DNA of 64,000 nt from Tanypteryx hageni (GCA_028673005.1 CM054118.1:86243855-86307854); one strand, 5' to 3'. Shown: positions 46,002-56,361, counted from the first letter of the stretch. The notes: generated by a model from the letters alone, not told the origin. Made by a program: numbers and translations.

Positions 46002-46003
<2 letters not shown>
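44920..46003 (-). pseudogene. Penelope-like RT (C-terminal part) with GIY-YIG endonuclease
   Basis: The minus strand opens with YIDDVFLIWTHGPDSLLSFL, the RT catalytic YxDD box. It continues with ITFLDVDLYLQDSQIRTCVH, SIPYALAHRGWRL, YSVLEDALLKRGYP and VREQIHRAM. After a frame change near 45390 comes the endonuclease: KPRCLTCPIHL, then TTRNVIYLLTCTLCPAFYVG (the GIY-YIG pair, here VIY...YVG), GHRNSV and PVALHANTH. The end is LRHWELAHIHLLDSFSPPGL. At least one frameshift is present. All RT domains before YIDD are missing. Confidence 0.85.

Positions 46004-46054
<51 letters not shown>
46004..46054. repeat. (TA)n microsatellite truncating the Penelope-like ORF
   Basis: About 25 TA units directly before the YIDD codons of the RT. 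Confidence 0.95.
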
Positions 46055-46057
<3 letters not shown>

Positions 46058-46059
46058 GT

Positions 46060-46437
46060 TTGGATGTGGTTTGTACGTTTGGTCTTCTTAGATGGGGATC
46101 TTTTCGTCGTCAATTTAACGATGAATTCTCTTGCTAATTTCACTTCGATCGAAAGCAATCCGTGGAAAATCTAAACATCCATCAACTTTTCGGAATTTTC
46201 GTGATAATTCACCATCTGTAGCACAATGAAAAGGACTCGAAAAGAACTGTTCGGTGTCCGTCATTTCCGAGAAGAATACTATAGCTTTCGTGTCTTTTCA
46301 TCGGCACGCGATATCAGCCCAAGTAGACGATGATTGCGCTTCCTCCTCGAAGGTCGTTTTAATGGAATCGTTTGCGAGAGGCCCGTGGAGTATGGCCTAA
46401 GTCGGCTGCGCTAAGAGGGAGGTCAAAGGGCAGAGAC
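46060..46437. other. No gene recognised
   Basis: Unique-looking sequence of moderate GC with no domain or terminus found. Confidence 0.4.
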
Positions 46438-46574
46438 AGTGGCGGAACTACAAATCTTCTTCTCTCCAGCGAAAATAATGTTTCGGCCCCTTCATAGTTC
46501 GTTATGATTACTTTAATCTATATTTATATATTTCTCTTAATCCGTCTGCAACAACTTCCACCACGCGCCACTGA
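46438..46574. mobile_element. Possible short hAT-type MITE
   Basis: cagtggcggaac at the left and, inverted, cagtggcgcgtgg at the right, 137 bp apart. No clear 8-bp duplication. Confidence 0.4.
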
Positions 46575-46599
46575 AGCACCCATGCCGATATTTCTACAT

Positions 46600-46770
46600 A
46601 CAGCATATCTCGAAAACCAAGAAACTTAGTGACTTAAAGCTTGGTACACTTACTAATGGGACCATGAAGATGTCCACCTCGGAGTCAGAATTTTGACAAT
46701 TGGGGGGCGGAAGGGGAGGGGGGTTCCATTTCCCATAAGATAGCACATAAAAATCGATTTTTCGACTTGC
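46600..46770. repeat. Repeat shared with 30445-30540
   Basis: Contains ttggtacacttactaa, cacctcggagtcagaa and attggggggcgg blocks found in the other copy. Confidence 0.5.
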
Positions 46771-46779
46771 AGGCTTTTA

Positions 46780-47580
46780 CTCTTTTGCAAATTAAAATGA
46801 GAAATAAATGACCTACAATGCGTGAAAACGTGAAAAAAATCTTATTAAAACGTAATTTTTGGGGATTTACGAATGAGATTTAAATTCTTCTCTTCATGAC
46901 TAACAATAAGTTAAATACCTCATCCTTGAAATATTTTAAAATGTAAACGAAAAAGGAATTGTCAAAGGAATGGCTTTTTGCGTGATTCATGTATACGAAT
47001 CAAATTTATAACTCCCGTAAATTATAAGATTCATTGCAACAATAACAATGGAAGTAACTATTAAATAGTTCATTACAAAAAACTTCAATGAGAAGTTAAC
47101 TGAAAATAAATTAATGAAAACACGATTGTAATTATAAAATATTCGGGCGCCTTCTTTCTCGTACTAAAACATTCAAAGCACGCTTTCCTTGTGCATATAG
47201 TATAAGGACGACAAAACAATCTTGAGGTTTAACAATGTCACGGTCAGCAAGGCAACGTATCCTTAAAAAGCTTTAAATTTTTTCAGTAAATGTGATTTAA
47301 ACGTATATCATGAACGATTTCGAATCATAGATGAAATTCTGACGATAAAAATAAGTACCTTGATTTATTGATTTCTTTAAAATGGTCCAGGTCCGAAGAT
47401 CGTAGTTCAATTACTTTTGATTTAATTGTAAAAAAGAAATAAAGTCTGCAAGTGAAAAAAGGGATATTTAAGTGTTCTCTTATGGGGATTTGTATAGAGC
47501 GTTCCGACGGACGAACGGACGGACGGACAGAATAAGGATATTATGTATATAATATATGTATAGATGGACCTGCAGAGCTG
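46780..47580. other. No gene recognised; AT-rich
   Basis: Contains a short cggacggacggacag tract near 47512. Nothing else identified. Confidence 0.4.
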
Positions 47581-47607
47581 CCTAAATCTATCTATCGTTC
47601 CAACCTC

Positions 47608-47703
47608 CCCTCCCTCCTGCTCCCCCCCCTCCCTCCCTCCTGCTCTCCCCCTCCCTCCCTCCTGCTCTCCCCCTCCCTCCCTCCTGCTCTCCCCCTCCTG
47701 CCC
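47608..47703. repeat. 22-bp pyrimidine tandem repeat, about 4 copies
   Basis: Unit cctcctgctctccccctccc plus tc, repeated nearly exactly. Confidence 0.85.
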
Positions 47704-47719
47704 CTCCCTCTGACTATGG

Positions 47720-49165
47720 TATTTAGTCCCGCTACTTGGCAGAGTTGGAAATCCTTTTTTCGCTCCTGCGCCAAAATTACAGAAATTGACACTTCTTTTC
47801 TAACTTACATGTCCATTTAAAATACATCCAAAAATAAATATTTTGTGTTTTACTATGATCATTAATTCTCGGACTTGGAGATTATAAAACGATCAATTTA
47901 TTATATAGGATTCAATTTATCATCTAAAAAGACTAATTTTCCAAGATCATCTATGGCTGGACAACAATTGTGGAGCAACAAGCATCTCGATCTCAGACAA
48001 AAAGTCACTAGTAGTTAGTTATTTTATCAAAATAATTGCAATCTCGCTAGATATAGTCTTTTATATCATACGGAGAAATAGTATGAAGACAGTCAATAAT
48101 TATTTTTTCCGTCGCGTGCCAACCAAAATTGGCTCGAGCCAAAAGTGACTCGCGTCTCGTAGGTTTGCCGTCCCTGTCCTAGGCATTCGAAGGAAGAGTC
48201 ACCGCGCAAAATTGAAACCCGCATAGAATATCATCACATCTGGGAAACCTTTCAGTTTGATTTAAGTGTAGGGTACAACAGATGGAATTGGACGCAAAAT
48301 TTGTCAGAAAAGGCTAATAAGCTCTTTAAATATGAGACTGGAAGGAGTATACGATAATTTCTTGATGCCTTTATGTTGGATGTGCTTAGAACCATTTCAG
48401 TGAGAAATGCATGTAAACCGCACAGACGGTGACAAAAATTCATTACTATGCGTTGCCTCGGTGCAAGACGGGCGAGTAATTGATCCACCGGCTCTCACAG
48501 CTAAATTAATTGCTGGTACTACTACAGTTGCAAATATTTGCTCGGTATAACCTTTTTTCGTAATGACGGAAATACAAAAATTTATTAGTGAATTTATGGA
48601 AAAAACGTATTGCTTCCGAATTGTTATATTGTCTTTGAAAAGACGGTGCCTCAATTTTCATCTGTGGAGAATGTGAGTGAGAGAGAGAGAGAGAGCGATT
48701 CTTTCCAATTGTGGACCTTCCGACTCGACAGAAATCGATTCGCCCGTTTTGTGTCTGAGAGTGAATAGCGTCGCATGAAAAAGAGTAATCGTCTCCTTGT
48801 CATCGATAAACATTGAAAAAATGTAAATATTTCTTCATTCCATTGCGGCCTGTAGTGGTACCAGAATTGAAAAACGATACTTTTCCAATAGCCATACCAA
48901 GGCTAGGAAAAGTAGTTGCGCGTTTCGGATACAAAGCACCCGGCGTCATCATCGGTTATGCACCGATAGTAGATGCCAAAAGAGAACAGGTGTGGCGGTA
49001 TTTTTACTATCGATTTTATTCGTGCGAAGTAGTTTAGAGGAGCTTTTGTCGATGAGTGTTTGTGGAGGTCTGTGTGTGCAAATTTTGAAAGGGAAGTTGT
49101 TTATACCATTGATCCAAATGGTTTATTTCTGGGACGAGTAACCTGGGTTATTTTTCTGGAGGTTT
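47720..49165. other. No gene recognised
   Basis: AT-rich. A (GA)n of about 16 bases lies at 48680. The open frame 48813-49037 (+), with an MKKCKYFFIPLRPVV start, has no known domain. It may be a chance frame. Confidence 0.4.
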
Positions 49166-49167
49166 TA

Positions 49168-49430
49168 TAATAGGTTGGACGGGAAAAAAGTTGCGTTTTT
49201 TTAAGTGAAATAAAAAAATTTATTATTTTTAATATTGAAAATTTAATTCAAAAACATAATTACCGTTTTGGTCAACAATCTTTCAGCCAACTCCATGATT
49301 CCCTTTTCATAGCGAGTATTTTTATGATTTGAAAAATTTTTTCATGTCATCTTTTATGTCTCCAATATTTTTGTAAATGACTCCATCGGGATAGTGTTGC
49401 ATCGAACGAAACAAATGATAGTCTGAATAT
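49168..49430 (-). pseudogene. mariner transposase, C-terminal fragment with terminal repeat
   Basis: The minus strand reads SDYHLFRSMQHYPDGVIYKN, DIKDDMKKFFKS, a stop, then EKGIMELAERLLTK after a frame change. This is the end of mariner transposases (SPSDYHLFRSLQ, then FF-S-, RGI--LPERW). The outer sequence aggttggacgggaaaaaagt at 49171 fits a mariner terminal repeat. Catalytic residues upstream are missing. Confidence 0.75.
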
Positions 49431-49838
49431 TACGTTTGGTTGTCTTTATCTACTTTGCGTAGAAGCATTTGTTTTTGGGGATTTTGATTATGTTATGGAG
49501 AACGTGATAGTTATTTGTTGTTTGTTTTGTTGTTTTTTTAAATTGTGCGTGAAAAGTGAATCGTTGAAATGTTTTGTGTTCATCCGATGATTCAATAGAG
49601 TTAGTTCTCGATGCCGGTGATTAGGTCCTCAAGAGGGGGTGAGGTTTTCAATAGGCGGAATTACACGCTCTCATTTTGAGTTAAGTTTATAGATTTCAAG
49701 TTGAAGACATTTCTCGAGTGTCTCCTATTTGCGTTGATATTGTCTGATTTTGGGAACATCTTCATGAGTTTTGGTGGATAAATTCTTTGCTCTTTGTATT
49801 GTTGGAAATGAAATTTGGAGACTGCGGTGCACAGAATG

Positions 49839-49903
49839 AAAATAAATAAAAACTCCTGAACCGGATTGGATTATCTTACGGTTCAGGAATGTTTATTTAT
49901 TTC
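49839..49903. repeat. Imperfect inverted repeat, about 22-bp arms
   Basis: aaataaataaaaactcctgaaccg and cggttcaggaatgtttattt form a hairpin with a 15-base loop. Confidence 0.6.
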
Positions 49904-49909
49904 TTTTTC

Positions 49910-50935
49910 CTTTCCTCTTTGTATTGATTGAGAATTTTATGGCTGCTTCTCTATTGTAAATTGTGGTGTGAATGCGGTGAGACCTGTTTTGCTCATTTTG
50001 ATGGAGAGCCATGTTTAATTCCAAAAAGAATTATCGAGCTCACCAATCACTTTGCCTTCTTCAATAATATTTTAAAATAAAACGGTTTTTCCCTATATGA
50101 AAATTATTCATACTCTCCAAGGATCAAATCAGTGCATTCGCCCTTTAACTGTTGATTTTATATCACTTATTTCAATTATAAGGTGATTTAATGTTTCCTT
50201 ATCTTCTATCTCTCTCTCTCTCTCACTACCAATCTCATCCACTTTTTCTCACGCTCTTCGCCTCTTTCTTTCTCCCTCGCTTTACAACCAACCGCATCGA
50301 AATTTTTCGATGAATTACCACCGAAGAGAGCTGCTTGGTCGTCTGGTATCGATAATTCCCTGTTTAATCATACAATCGATTTCAAGCATTCTATCGTCGT
50401 GGTCTTGCCTTCTGATGTTCTTATGTCGATTGGTCATTAGGATCTGGTGGGACAGTCTGTCTGGCCTCGGAAACCTTTTGTCGTCGTTCCTTTTGTTCCG
50501 TCACTTTTAAATCACTTAATAGAGTTGAAACTTTATTCGTGAGCCTAAAATTTGTTCCGCCGATTAAATTGCTCCGGATTAACTTTTTCTGGTGGCAAAT
50601 CCCATTCTTTCAATGCAAACTCGCCCATAACCAGAGTTAAATAATTCGCTCCTCGGTCATTTACTGAAACGAAGCCCGTTTTCCCCTCATGCACCACTCG
50701 ACGAGCGCGACAATAAAATCACTGAGAGGACGAATGATAGATCAAATCTTTTTTATGTTTTACATGACAAAAAACTACGTTCTTTCCTCTGTAAATATAG
50801 TATCTGATCAAAAAGTGAAAGGAAGTCTCTTATTTATAACTGTCGTATAACATGCCTTTGCGCAAAGTTTTTTTCACGCAAATATAAGAATATTTGGCGC
50901 GTTCATAACAATTCCTAACATAAGAGTGGCTTCTA
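49910..50935. other. No gene recognised
   Basis: Mixed sequence with a (TC)n at about 50205-50224. No domain. Confidence 0.4.
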
Positions 50936-50951
50936 GCAAACTACAGCTCAT

Positions 50952-51024
50952 TAAATAAGTAAAGATGGAGACTACGGCGAAATTGATGTTAAATAGAATT
51001 AACTCCTTAACCGTAAAATTCAAA
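50952..51024. repeat. Dispersed repeat, copy 2 (see 990-1077)
   Basis: High-identity match to the first kilobase, including ggagactacggcgaaattga. Confidence 0.7.
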
Positions 51025-51109
51025 ATTAGAGACACACAATGAAAGAGGGGGGAGGAAAGGCAAGAAAAGGCAAAAGGCAATAAAAATTATATACCTACAG
51101 GTTTAGGGG

Positions 51110-51470
51110 TTGTTACTCCACGCCAGGGACCTGATGTCACTCACACATTCACTCACTCAATCGCACAAGCACTAATCCTAAAGGTGGAAAGGAAACGGGA
51201 CCGGGTTTGCGAGAAATTACTCTGCGCCAGGGACACAAAAAATCACACCGTAGCTAGAAGGTTTGTGAGTCAGTAAGACCGCGACAGGGACCTACTAAAC
51301 AAACACACGCACACGTATACACGCCAAAAGGTAAAGGGAAAAAGGGGGAAGGAAAGGGGAAATAATACTAGGTTTACGGGAGATTAAACCACGCCAGGGA
51401 CCTAGTATCGCACACAGCGGCCTGTAGGTTTATGTGCCTTCCGGCAACGACAGGGGCCTAACAGACGAAA
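51110..51470. repeat. Tandem motif array, about 167-bp unit
   Basis: A cgYcaggga(c)ct motif recurs at 51121, 51224, 51284, 51393 and 51451, the last four as two pairs spaced 60 and 58 within pairs and about 168 between pairs. Each is preceded by ggttt-gg---a-ta---c-acgcc-type sequence. It lies next to the hammerhead-like box and may be the terminal repeat of a Penelope-like element. Confidence 0.5.
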
Positions 51471-51529
51471 CACTCACGCACGCAAGCACTCGAATACACG
51501 CACACAAGATCTCTAAAGATGAGGTAAAC

Positions 51530-51580
51530 GTACTAAATACGTATTTTGAGAGCAATGCTCTCATCATCAGTAGCTGATGT
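51530..51580 (-). ncRNA. Hammerhead ribozyme-like relic
   Basis: Minus strand: CTGATGA (51564-51570), one extra T, a perfect 6-bp stem GAGAGC ATT GCTCTC, AAAA where GAAA is expected, the palindrome ATACGTAT, then T at the cleavage position. The next bases TAGT can pair with the bases before CTGATGA (gcta) to form stem I (3 Watson-Crick pairs plus one G-U). The G-to-A change at the general base position predicts loss of activity. Confidence 0.5.
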
Positions 51581-51639
51581 GTAATGTGTAACAGCTCATT
51601 ATTTATAAGGCCATTTTTGCAGAACAAATCTTTACTATT

Positions 51640-52120
51640 TGAATTATTGTCTCGGTGGATTCAACGGCTTCCAATGCTTCAGTGCCTTAAGTTTCGGCTT
51701 TGGAATTCCTGAAAAAGAGTACCTCTGAAATTTATAATAAATTATTAATAGGTGATATACGAGGAAAAAGAACTACGCTACAGTCATCTAGACATTGCAT
51801 CCATTTTCAGAAACCCTCTGAAAACCGACCACCTTCCGTCACTCTAATTTATTTACGGTTCGAAGCTTATTTTGGTGTCTTTATTAACGTCATTATCTCT
51901 TAGACGTTAGAGGATAGATGGTAATAGCGGGTGGCAACGCAATTATCGAGAATTGTTAATAACATCAGAGGTGGTGATTGGGATTGTCAGTCAGTTTACT
52001 GAGGGGGTGATTGACCGGTGGTAGTGAAGGGGGATTATATAAGTAGAGTGAAATGAGTAGGAGATGATGGGAGGGGAAGAGATGAGGGGATGGGGAGAGA
52101 TGAGGGGAAGTGATAATACT
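51640..52120. other. No gene recognised
   Basis: Nothing identified apart from imperfect purine repeats (ggggagagatgagggga) at about 52070-52105. Confidence 0.4.
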
Positions 52121-52149
52121 ACTACATTAGTATCCTCCTATATCTATAA
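52121..52149 (-). mobile_element. Helitron-2-like 5' end fragment
   Basis: attagtatcctcctatat, shared with the 5' subterminal part of copies A (about 58619) and B (about 56308), directly follows the 3' end of Helitron-1 on the minus strand. Confidence 0.5.
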
Positions 52150-53542
52150 CTAGGGGATAAGCCTGTCTCCGACAGGAGAAATTGAATATGAGCCAATGCT
52201 GTCTGCTATACAATTCAAAGTATGTTGTAAGATCAAATCTTTGTTTTCGTCTTATTTTAGCATTTCAGAGATGTCCATCAAAGTATTTTTTTGTCTGTCT
52301 TCTGTTGAAAAATTAATGTCAGATTCTGCAAAATTCTCAAAAAAAGACATTTTTAATTCTCTGAGTTCCTGCACAGTCGTGTCCCCCGTTCTCAAAAATA
52401 TCTACATATCAGATGTTATCGAATTTTGATTTTTCTTTGGTTTCGACAAACTATTTACCCAAATAACTTTTTACTTAAAGTGATAGACTTAAACTTTACT
52501 GGACGACCCGATTTCCTTTTTTAACGCTAGGGGCAAATTCGTTGACCCTTTTATCATTTCACTACGATTTGAAGAAACAGTAGGAGGCGGTACAGCGGGA
52601 AAACAGTAGAAGGCGATAATAATGTTGGCGAGAAACATGTTTTAGGGGAGATGACAGCTAAGGTCTTCTACAGAGTACATCAAAAAAGGTTTGTGTCCAA
52701 GCTGCCTGCATCATTATCCGAGAAAATGTGACGACACTAAGAGAATGAAAATCGTCATATGGGTTGACTTGGAGGAAAGTGTAGGTTTGGAATACAATTT
52801 TACAACACTTCTTTATAAACTATATTTTTTGTAAAGATTTTTGGACTTTTACTGAACAATGCTCCCTGACTTGAACCATCGATAACTTGAACCTTCACAT
52901 CTGTTTCTTTGCGTACTCTGGAAAGAGCAACATGACTGAAAACTGGTTTGGGCAGGTATATGCCGACCCTGTCTAGTGTTTGTCCTTGTGATTTATTGAT
53001 GCTCATCGAGAATGCTAACTTGACCGGAAACTGTCGCCGTCTCAATATGAAAGGGATATCGGGGTCTGTCGGTGGTAAATTTTCTATTTTCATCCCCCCC
53101 CCACCTCCCAACCCTCCCGCACCGAAAATTCAAATTGAACTTAAAAGGTATTCTTCCTCGCCAACCCTGACCTACATACGAAATTTAGTGGCAATCCAAT
53201 TGTTCTGAATCGACAAAAGGTTTAATACTTATTTTCATTTATAAAATAATTCCCCCCTTTCCCTCCAAATCTATGGAAATTAATTAAAACTATTTTATTA
53301 AAAACCTGGAAGGGATTCTAAGTGAAATGATACAAAACATGCAGATTTTTGGTAAATTTAATATTTTCATTTTTCCCCCCTCACAACCCTCCTCATAAAT
53401 TTTTGTTTTAAGATTTTTCGGAGTAACTTCAGCACCCAAGCAATCATTGTGCCAAGTTTCAGCTTTCTACCTTATCGGCAAGTTGAAAAAAAAACTCTGG
53501 ACAAAAAAAACAGACATCATTAGACTTTTATTATATCTATTA
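52150..53542 (-). mobile_element. Helitron-1 with helicase remnant
   Basis: On the minus strand the 3' end is a hairpin CCTGTC GGA GACAGG, then cttatccc and CTAG (52150-52153), followed by T. The 5' boundary is taken as the base next to the CTAG of the upstream Helitron (53543); its sequence there (agatataataaaagtctaa) resembles Helitron starts but has lost a clear TC. It contains a PIF1-type helicase C-terminus and lacks a recognisable Rep domain. Confidence 0.75.
52797..53111 (-). pseudogene. Helitron PIF1-like helicase, C-terminal fragment
   Basis: The minus strand reads IPFILRRRQFPVKLAFSMSI, NKSQGQTLDRVGIYLPKPVF, SHVALSRVRKETDVKV and FTKNIVYKEVL, then a stop. This is the last motif block of Helitron-encoded helicases, where FSMSINKSQGQTL and YVALSRV are hallmarks. 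Compared with the family pattern FSHGQLYVALSR, four residues are missing without a frame change. About 100 residues remain of a protein usually well over 1,000 long. Confidence 0.9.
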
Positions 53543-54012
53543 CTAGTAGAAGGTGCTTGCATACTACAAGCATTTCATCTCACCTTGAAAAACCGTTAAT
53601 TTTTCAGAGAGATATTTCATCATGGGAAATATTTCTTTAATTCAAAAGATTTCTCCTTTGCACCAATTTTCGTTTTTTCATTATGGAACAATAATGGAGT
53701 AAAACAATCACTAATATTTGCAATTTTAGGAATATTATACTTTTCCCACATTGGGTTAATAATGCCACACATTTCTGCCGAATTTTAAATTTATAGCACG
53801 ATTAGAAGTGAAATAACATTTATCTAATTGTTTAAATTTAAATAATTTTTAATGGCTGCAATAACAATTTCATGGATACATTGAAATACATATTCGTTTA
53901 TATAGACTAAACTATAAATAATTTTAAAATTTCAGCTCCCTAACTCGCCGCATAGTGTGTAAACACATCTATTTAATAAAGGTGAAATACTCCTTTAGCC
54001 AAACAATTAGAT

Positions 54013-54068
54013 GGTTACAAAACCCAATGCATTTCGCCCACAAGGTGGGCATCGTCAGGGGTAAAACC
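54013..54068 (-). ncRNA. Hammerhead ribozyme candidate, left repeat of Penelope-like element A
   Basis: Mirror copy of the motif at 55911-55966, on the minus strand, which is the sense of the RT ORF and lies just downstream of it. All core features described there are present. Confidence 0.6.
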
Positions 54069-54117
54069 TGTTTCAACAGTGACTGGGAGCCAACTGCAAG
54101 GTTTGAAACGGAAAGTA

Positions 54118-55840
54118 TTAAGAAGACGACCGAGAAACAAGTGAAACGCGGAAAGATTTTTCGGCGTGTGTGTCGTTTAAATCTGTCAGTTTGTATAGGG
54201 TCTTGTTGAAATCTGTGTCCGTGTTCATAAGTGTATCGCGGTTTTTGTAAATGTGAAGGTTTTCTAACGAGTTTAGTGAGTTATTGGCTGAAGTTATCAA
54301 TGTTAAATCGTTTACGTGTATATTATGACCTGTTTCAAAGATGTGGTTGGCAACGCTTGATTTTTCAAAACGATTATATTTATAGTGAGCCATGTGTTCC
54401 TTGAAGCGTGTTATTAGTTTCCTTCTTGTTTGTCCTATGTACTTTTTGTCGCAGTGTGAGCATTGTATTTTATAAATACCGGACTTGTTCAAAGATTCTG
54501 TTCTGTCTTTTGTACTGCCCAGTAAAATTTTCAAATTATAAGGATTTGTATATGTTATGGTATAATTCTTATGTTTAAAAATTTTGTTCAAGCCTCTGTT
54601 TAATGGTGGAAAATAAGGCAATTTTACATATTTGTCCTCTTTTTTGTTGTCTAATTTGAGAGAAGTGGCATTGGACAAGGTTTTACTAAAGTTATGTTTT
54701 CTCACTAATTTATTAATTAAATTATTATCGTATCCAAGTTTAGCGGCAATTTGTTTTATGTGTTTGAGTTCCTTTGCATATCTGATTTTATTGAGGAGGA
54801 TGTTACATAATCTGTGTGTTAAAAATTGAAACACAGCTATTTTTTGGTTCAAAGGGTGAAAGGAGTTGTTAGGAATGAAGTTATCAGTATGTGTAGGTTT
54901 TCTAAAAATGTCAAACTCAATGTGTTGTCTATTATTTATGATAAGCAAGTCCAAAAATGGCAAGGTGTTGTTTTCTTGAAGTTCATAAGAGAACTTCAAT
55001 GAAGGATATATGTTGTTTAACTGATTAACAAATTCATCTACATTTTGTTTCTTTAAATCAAAGATTGTGAATATGTCATCCACGTACCTCAACCATATAT
55101 CTGGAAAGTAATGAAATTTTTCTTTGCAATCGTTTTCAAAAGAGGACATGAAAATGTTGGCTAGAAAAGGAGATAGGGGGTTTCCCATAGAGGTGCCTTG
55201 TGTTTGTTTGTAAATTTCATTTTTTAATAGAAAAAAGTTCTGTGACATGCATAAATTAGTAAGTTGTAAATATTCGAGGACAATTTCATCAGAAAAATTT
55301 TGTTTTAGTAACAATGATTTTAAATTTTGAGATGTTTCTTCCAGAGGTACACTTGGGAAGAGGCTTTTAACGTCAAAGAAGACCAAAATCTCAGACTCTT
55401 TTAATATTGTTTTTTAGTTTACTTATCACGTCATAGGTATTTTAACAGAGTGTTTGTCGGGAAAGGACATCTGTTTAAATTCACTATTAAGCCATTTGGC
55501 CAAGTTATAGGTTGGGCTATTTATTCCTGATGCAATCGGTCTCATGGCTTTGTCATCTTTATGTATTTTGGGGAGACAGTACAATTTTGGTATGTTTGGG
55601 TTTGAAATTTTTTACTTGTAGCTTAATTTATTATCAATGATGGTTTTACATCCTTTAATGATGTCTTTAGTTTTTTGAATCATGGAATTTAATGGGTTTT
55701 TCTTGAGTTTAATATAAGGTCCATTGTTCAACATAATTTGGACGTTGTCAAAGTATTGTGTCTTATCCATGATCACAATTTTATGGCCCTTGTCAGCCTT
55801 AATGTAACAACAATCTTTATCTCTGAGTTGTTTCATGGTT
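54118..55840 (-). pseudogene. Penelope-like RT with GIY-YIG endonuclease
   Basis: The longest frame (55386 to 54118, 422 aa) starts inside the RT: VFFDVKSLFPSVPLEET (catalytic D), TQGTSMGNPLSPFLANIFM, LRYVDDIFTIFDL with YVDD at residues 101-104 (55075-55086), and LPFLDLLI. The endonuclease follows: SGIYKIQCSHCDKKYIGQTR (GIY 303-305, YIG 316-318), TRFKEHMAHY and SSVANHIFETGHNI. Its visible motifs are intact. Upstream, in 55400-55840, are ADKGHKIVIMDKTQY and the PNIPKLYCLPKIHK block, separated by a TAA stop near 55610 and frameshifts near 55400 and 55435. The N-terminus is cut at the inverted repeat. Few lesions, so the copy is fairly young. Confidence 0.95.
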
Positions 55841-55910
55841 TTGGAATAGTCGTCTTCTTAATACTTTCCGTTTCAAACCTTGCAGTTGGCTCCCAGTCAC
55901 TGTTGAAACA

Positions 55911-55966
55911 GGTTTTACCCCTGACGATGCCCACCTTGTGGGCGAAATGCATTGGGTTTTGTAACC
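55911..55966 (+). ncRNA. Hammerhead ribozyme candidate, right repeat of Penelope-like element A
   Basis: The + strand has CTGACGA (55921-55927), fitting the CUGANGA box, one extra T, and a perfect 6-bp stem II GCCCAC CTT GTGGGC. Then comes GAAA (55944-55947), a zero-loop stem III ATGCAT (55947-55952), and T at the cleavage position (55953). Stem I is formed by ACCC before the core (55917-55920) and GGGT after it (55954-55957), with an internal loop and a second ACC/GGT helix further out. This is a type I hammerhead layout; hammerheads are known in Penelope-like terminal repeats. The extra base before stem II departs from the textbook core. Confidence 0.6.
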
Positions 55967-56358
55967 ATCTAATTGTTTGGCTAAAGGAGTATTTCACCTT
56001 TATTAATCTTAGCCATAGTAATTGAGCTACTATCAATTAACTTATCTATTTGTTTAAACTTTAAGAATTTTTAACTGCCAAACAAATTAAAATATCAAAA
56101 TTTGTATAATCTCTTTCGTTTTTTTTACAAATTCTACCTATTAAAATAATTTCAGCTCCATAGCACATTCGAAAATACATAAACCTTGAAAATTTGTCTA
56201 AACAATTTAGAATTTTTAGCGGCGGCATTGTTGAACTTTTTCAAGGCGTATAGTTCTACCAATAAAAAAATGTCGAGTCTGTCGCTCTTCTGGAAGTGCC
56301 TAAACATTAGTATCCTCCTCATATATGTTATGTTATATGTTACTCTTCTGTAAGGAAC

Positions 56359-56361
<3 letters not shown>

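Larger units (their letters stand above)
44544..46003 (-). mobile_element. Penelope-like element B, 3' part
   Basis: This minus-strand element begins abruptly at its RT catalytic motif next to a (TA)n tract (46004-46054). It runs through RT thumb, GIY-YIG domain and a 3' UTR carrying a hammerhead-like box, and ends in (AT)n at 44544. The last 210 bases match each arm of the palindrome at 56416-56786 (shared cttcgac, caacaccttgttg and ccttttc blocks). Confidence 0.85.
53975..56043 (-). mobile_element. Penelope-like element A with inverted terminal repeats
   Basis: The element is bounded by ATCTATTT on both sides (53967-53974, 56044-56051). It has inverted repeats of about 156-158 bp (53973-54130 and 55849-56006) with a continuous match, plus about 37 extra bases at the right end. 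It contains a minus-strand RT/GIY-YIG ORF truncated at its N-terminus by the right repeat. Inverted, partial terminal repeats are known for Penelope-like elements. Confidence 0.9.

Noticed and set aside
48813..49037. 74-codon + strand frame as a host gene
   Set aside because: No recognised domain, no supporting exon structure and AT-rich context; chance is sufficient.
53955..54209. Short frame at the left repeat of the Penelope-like element, repeated at 55833-56036
   Set aside because: It is translation of the inverted terminal repeat, on the strand opposite to the RT ORF.
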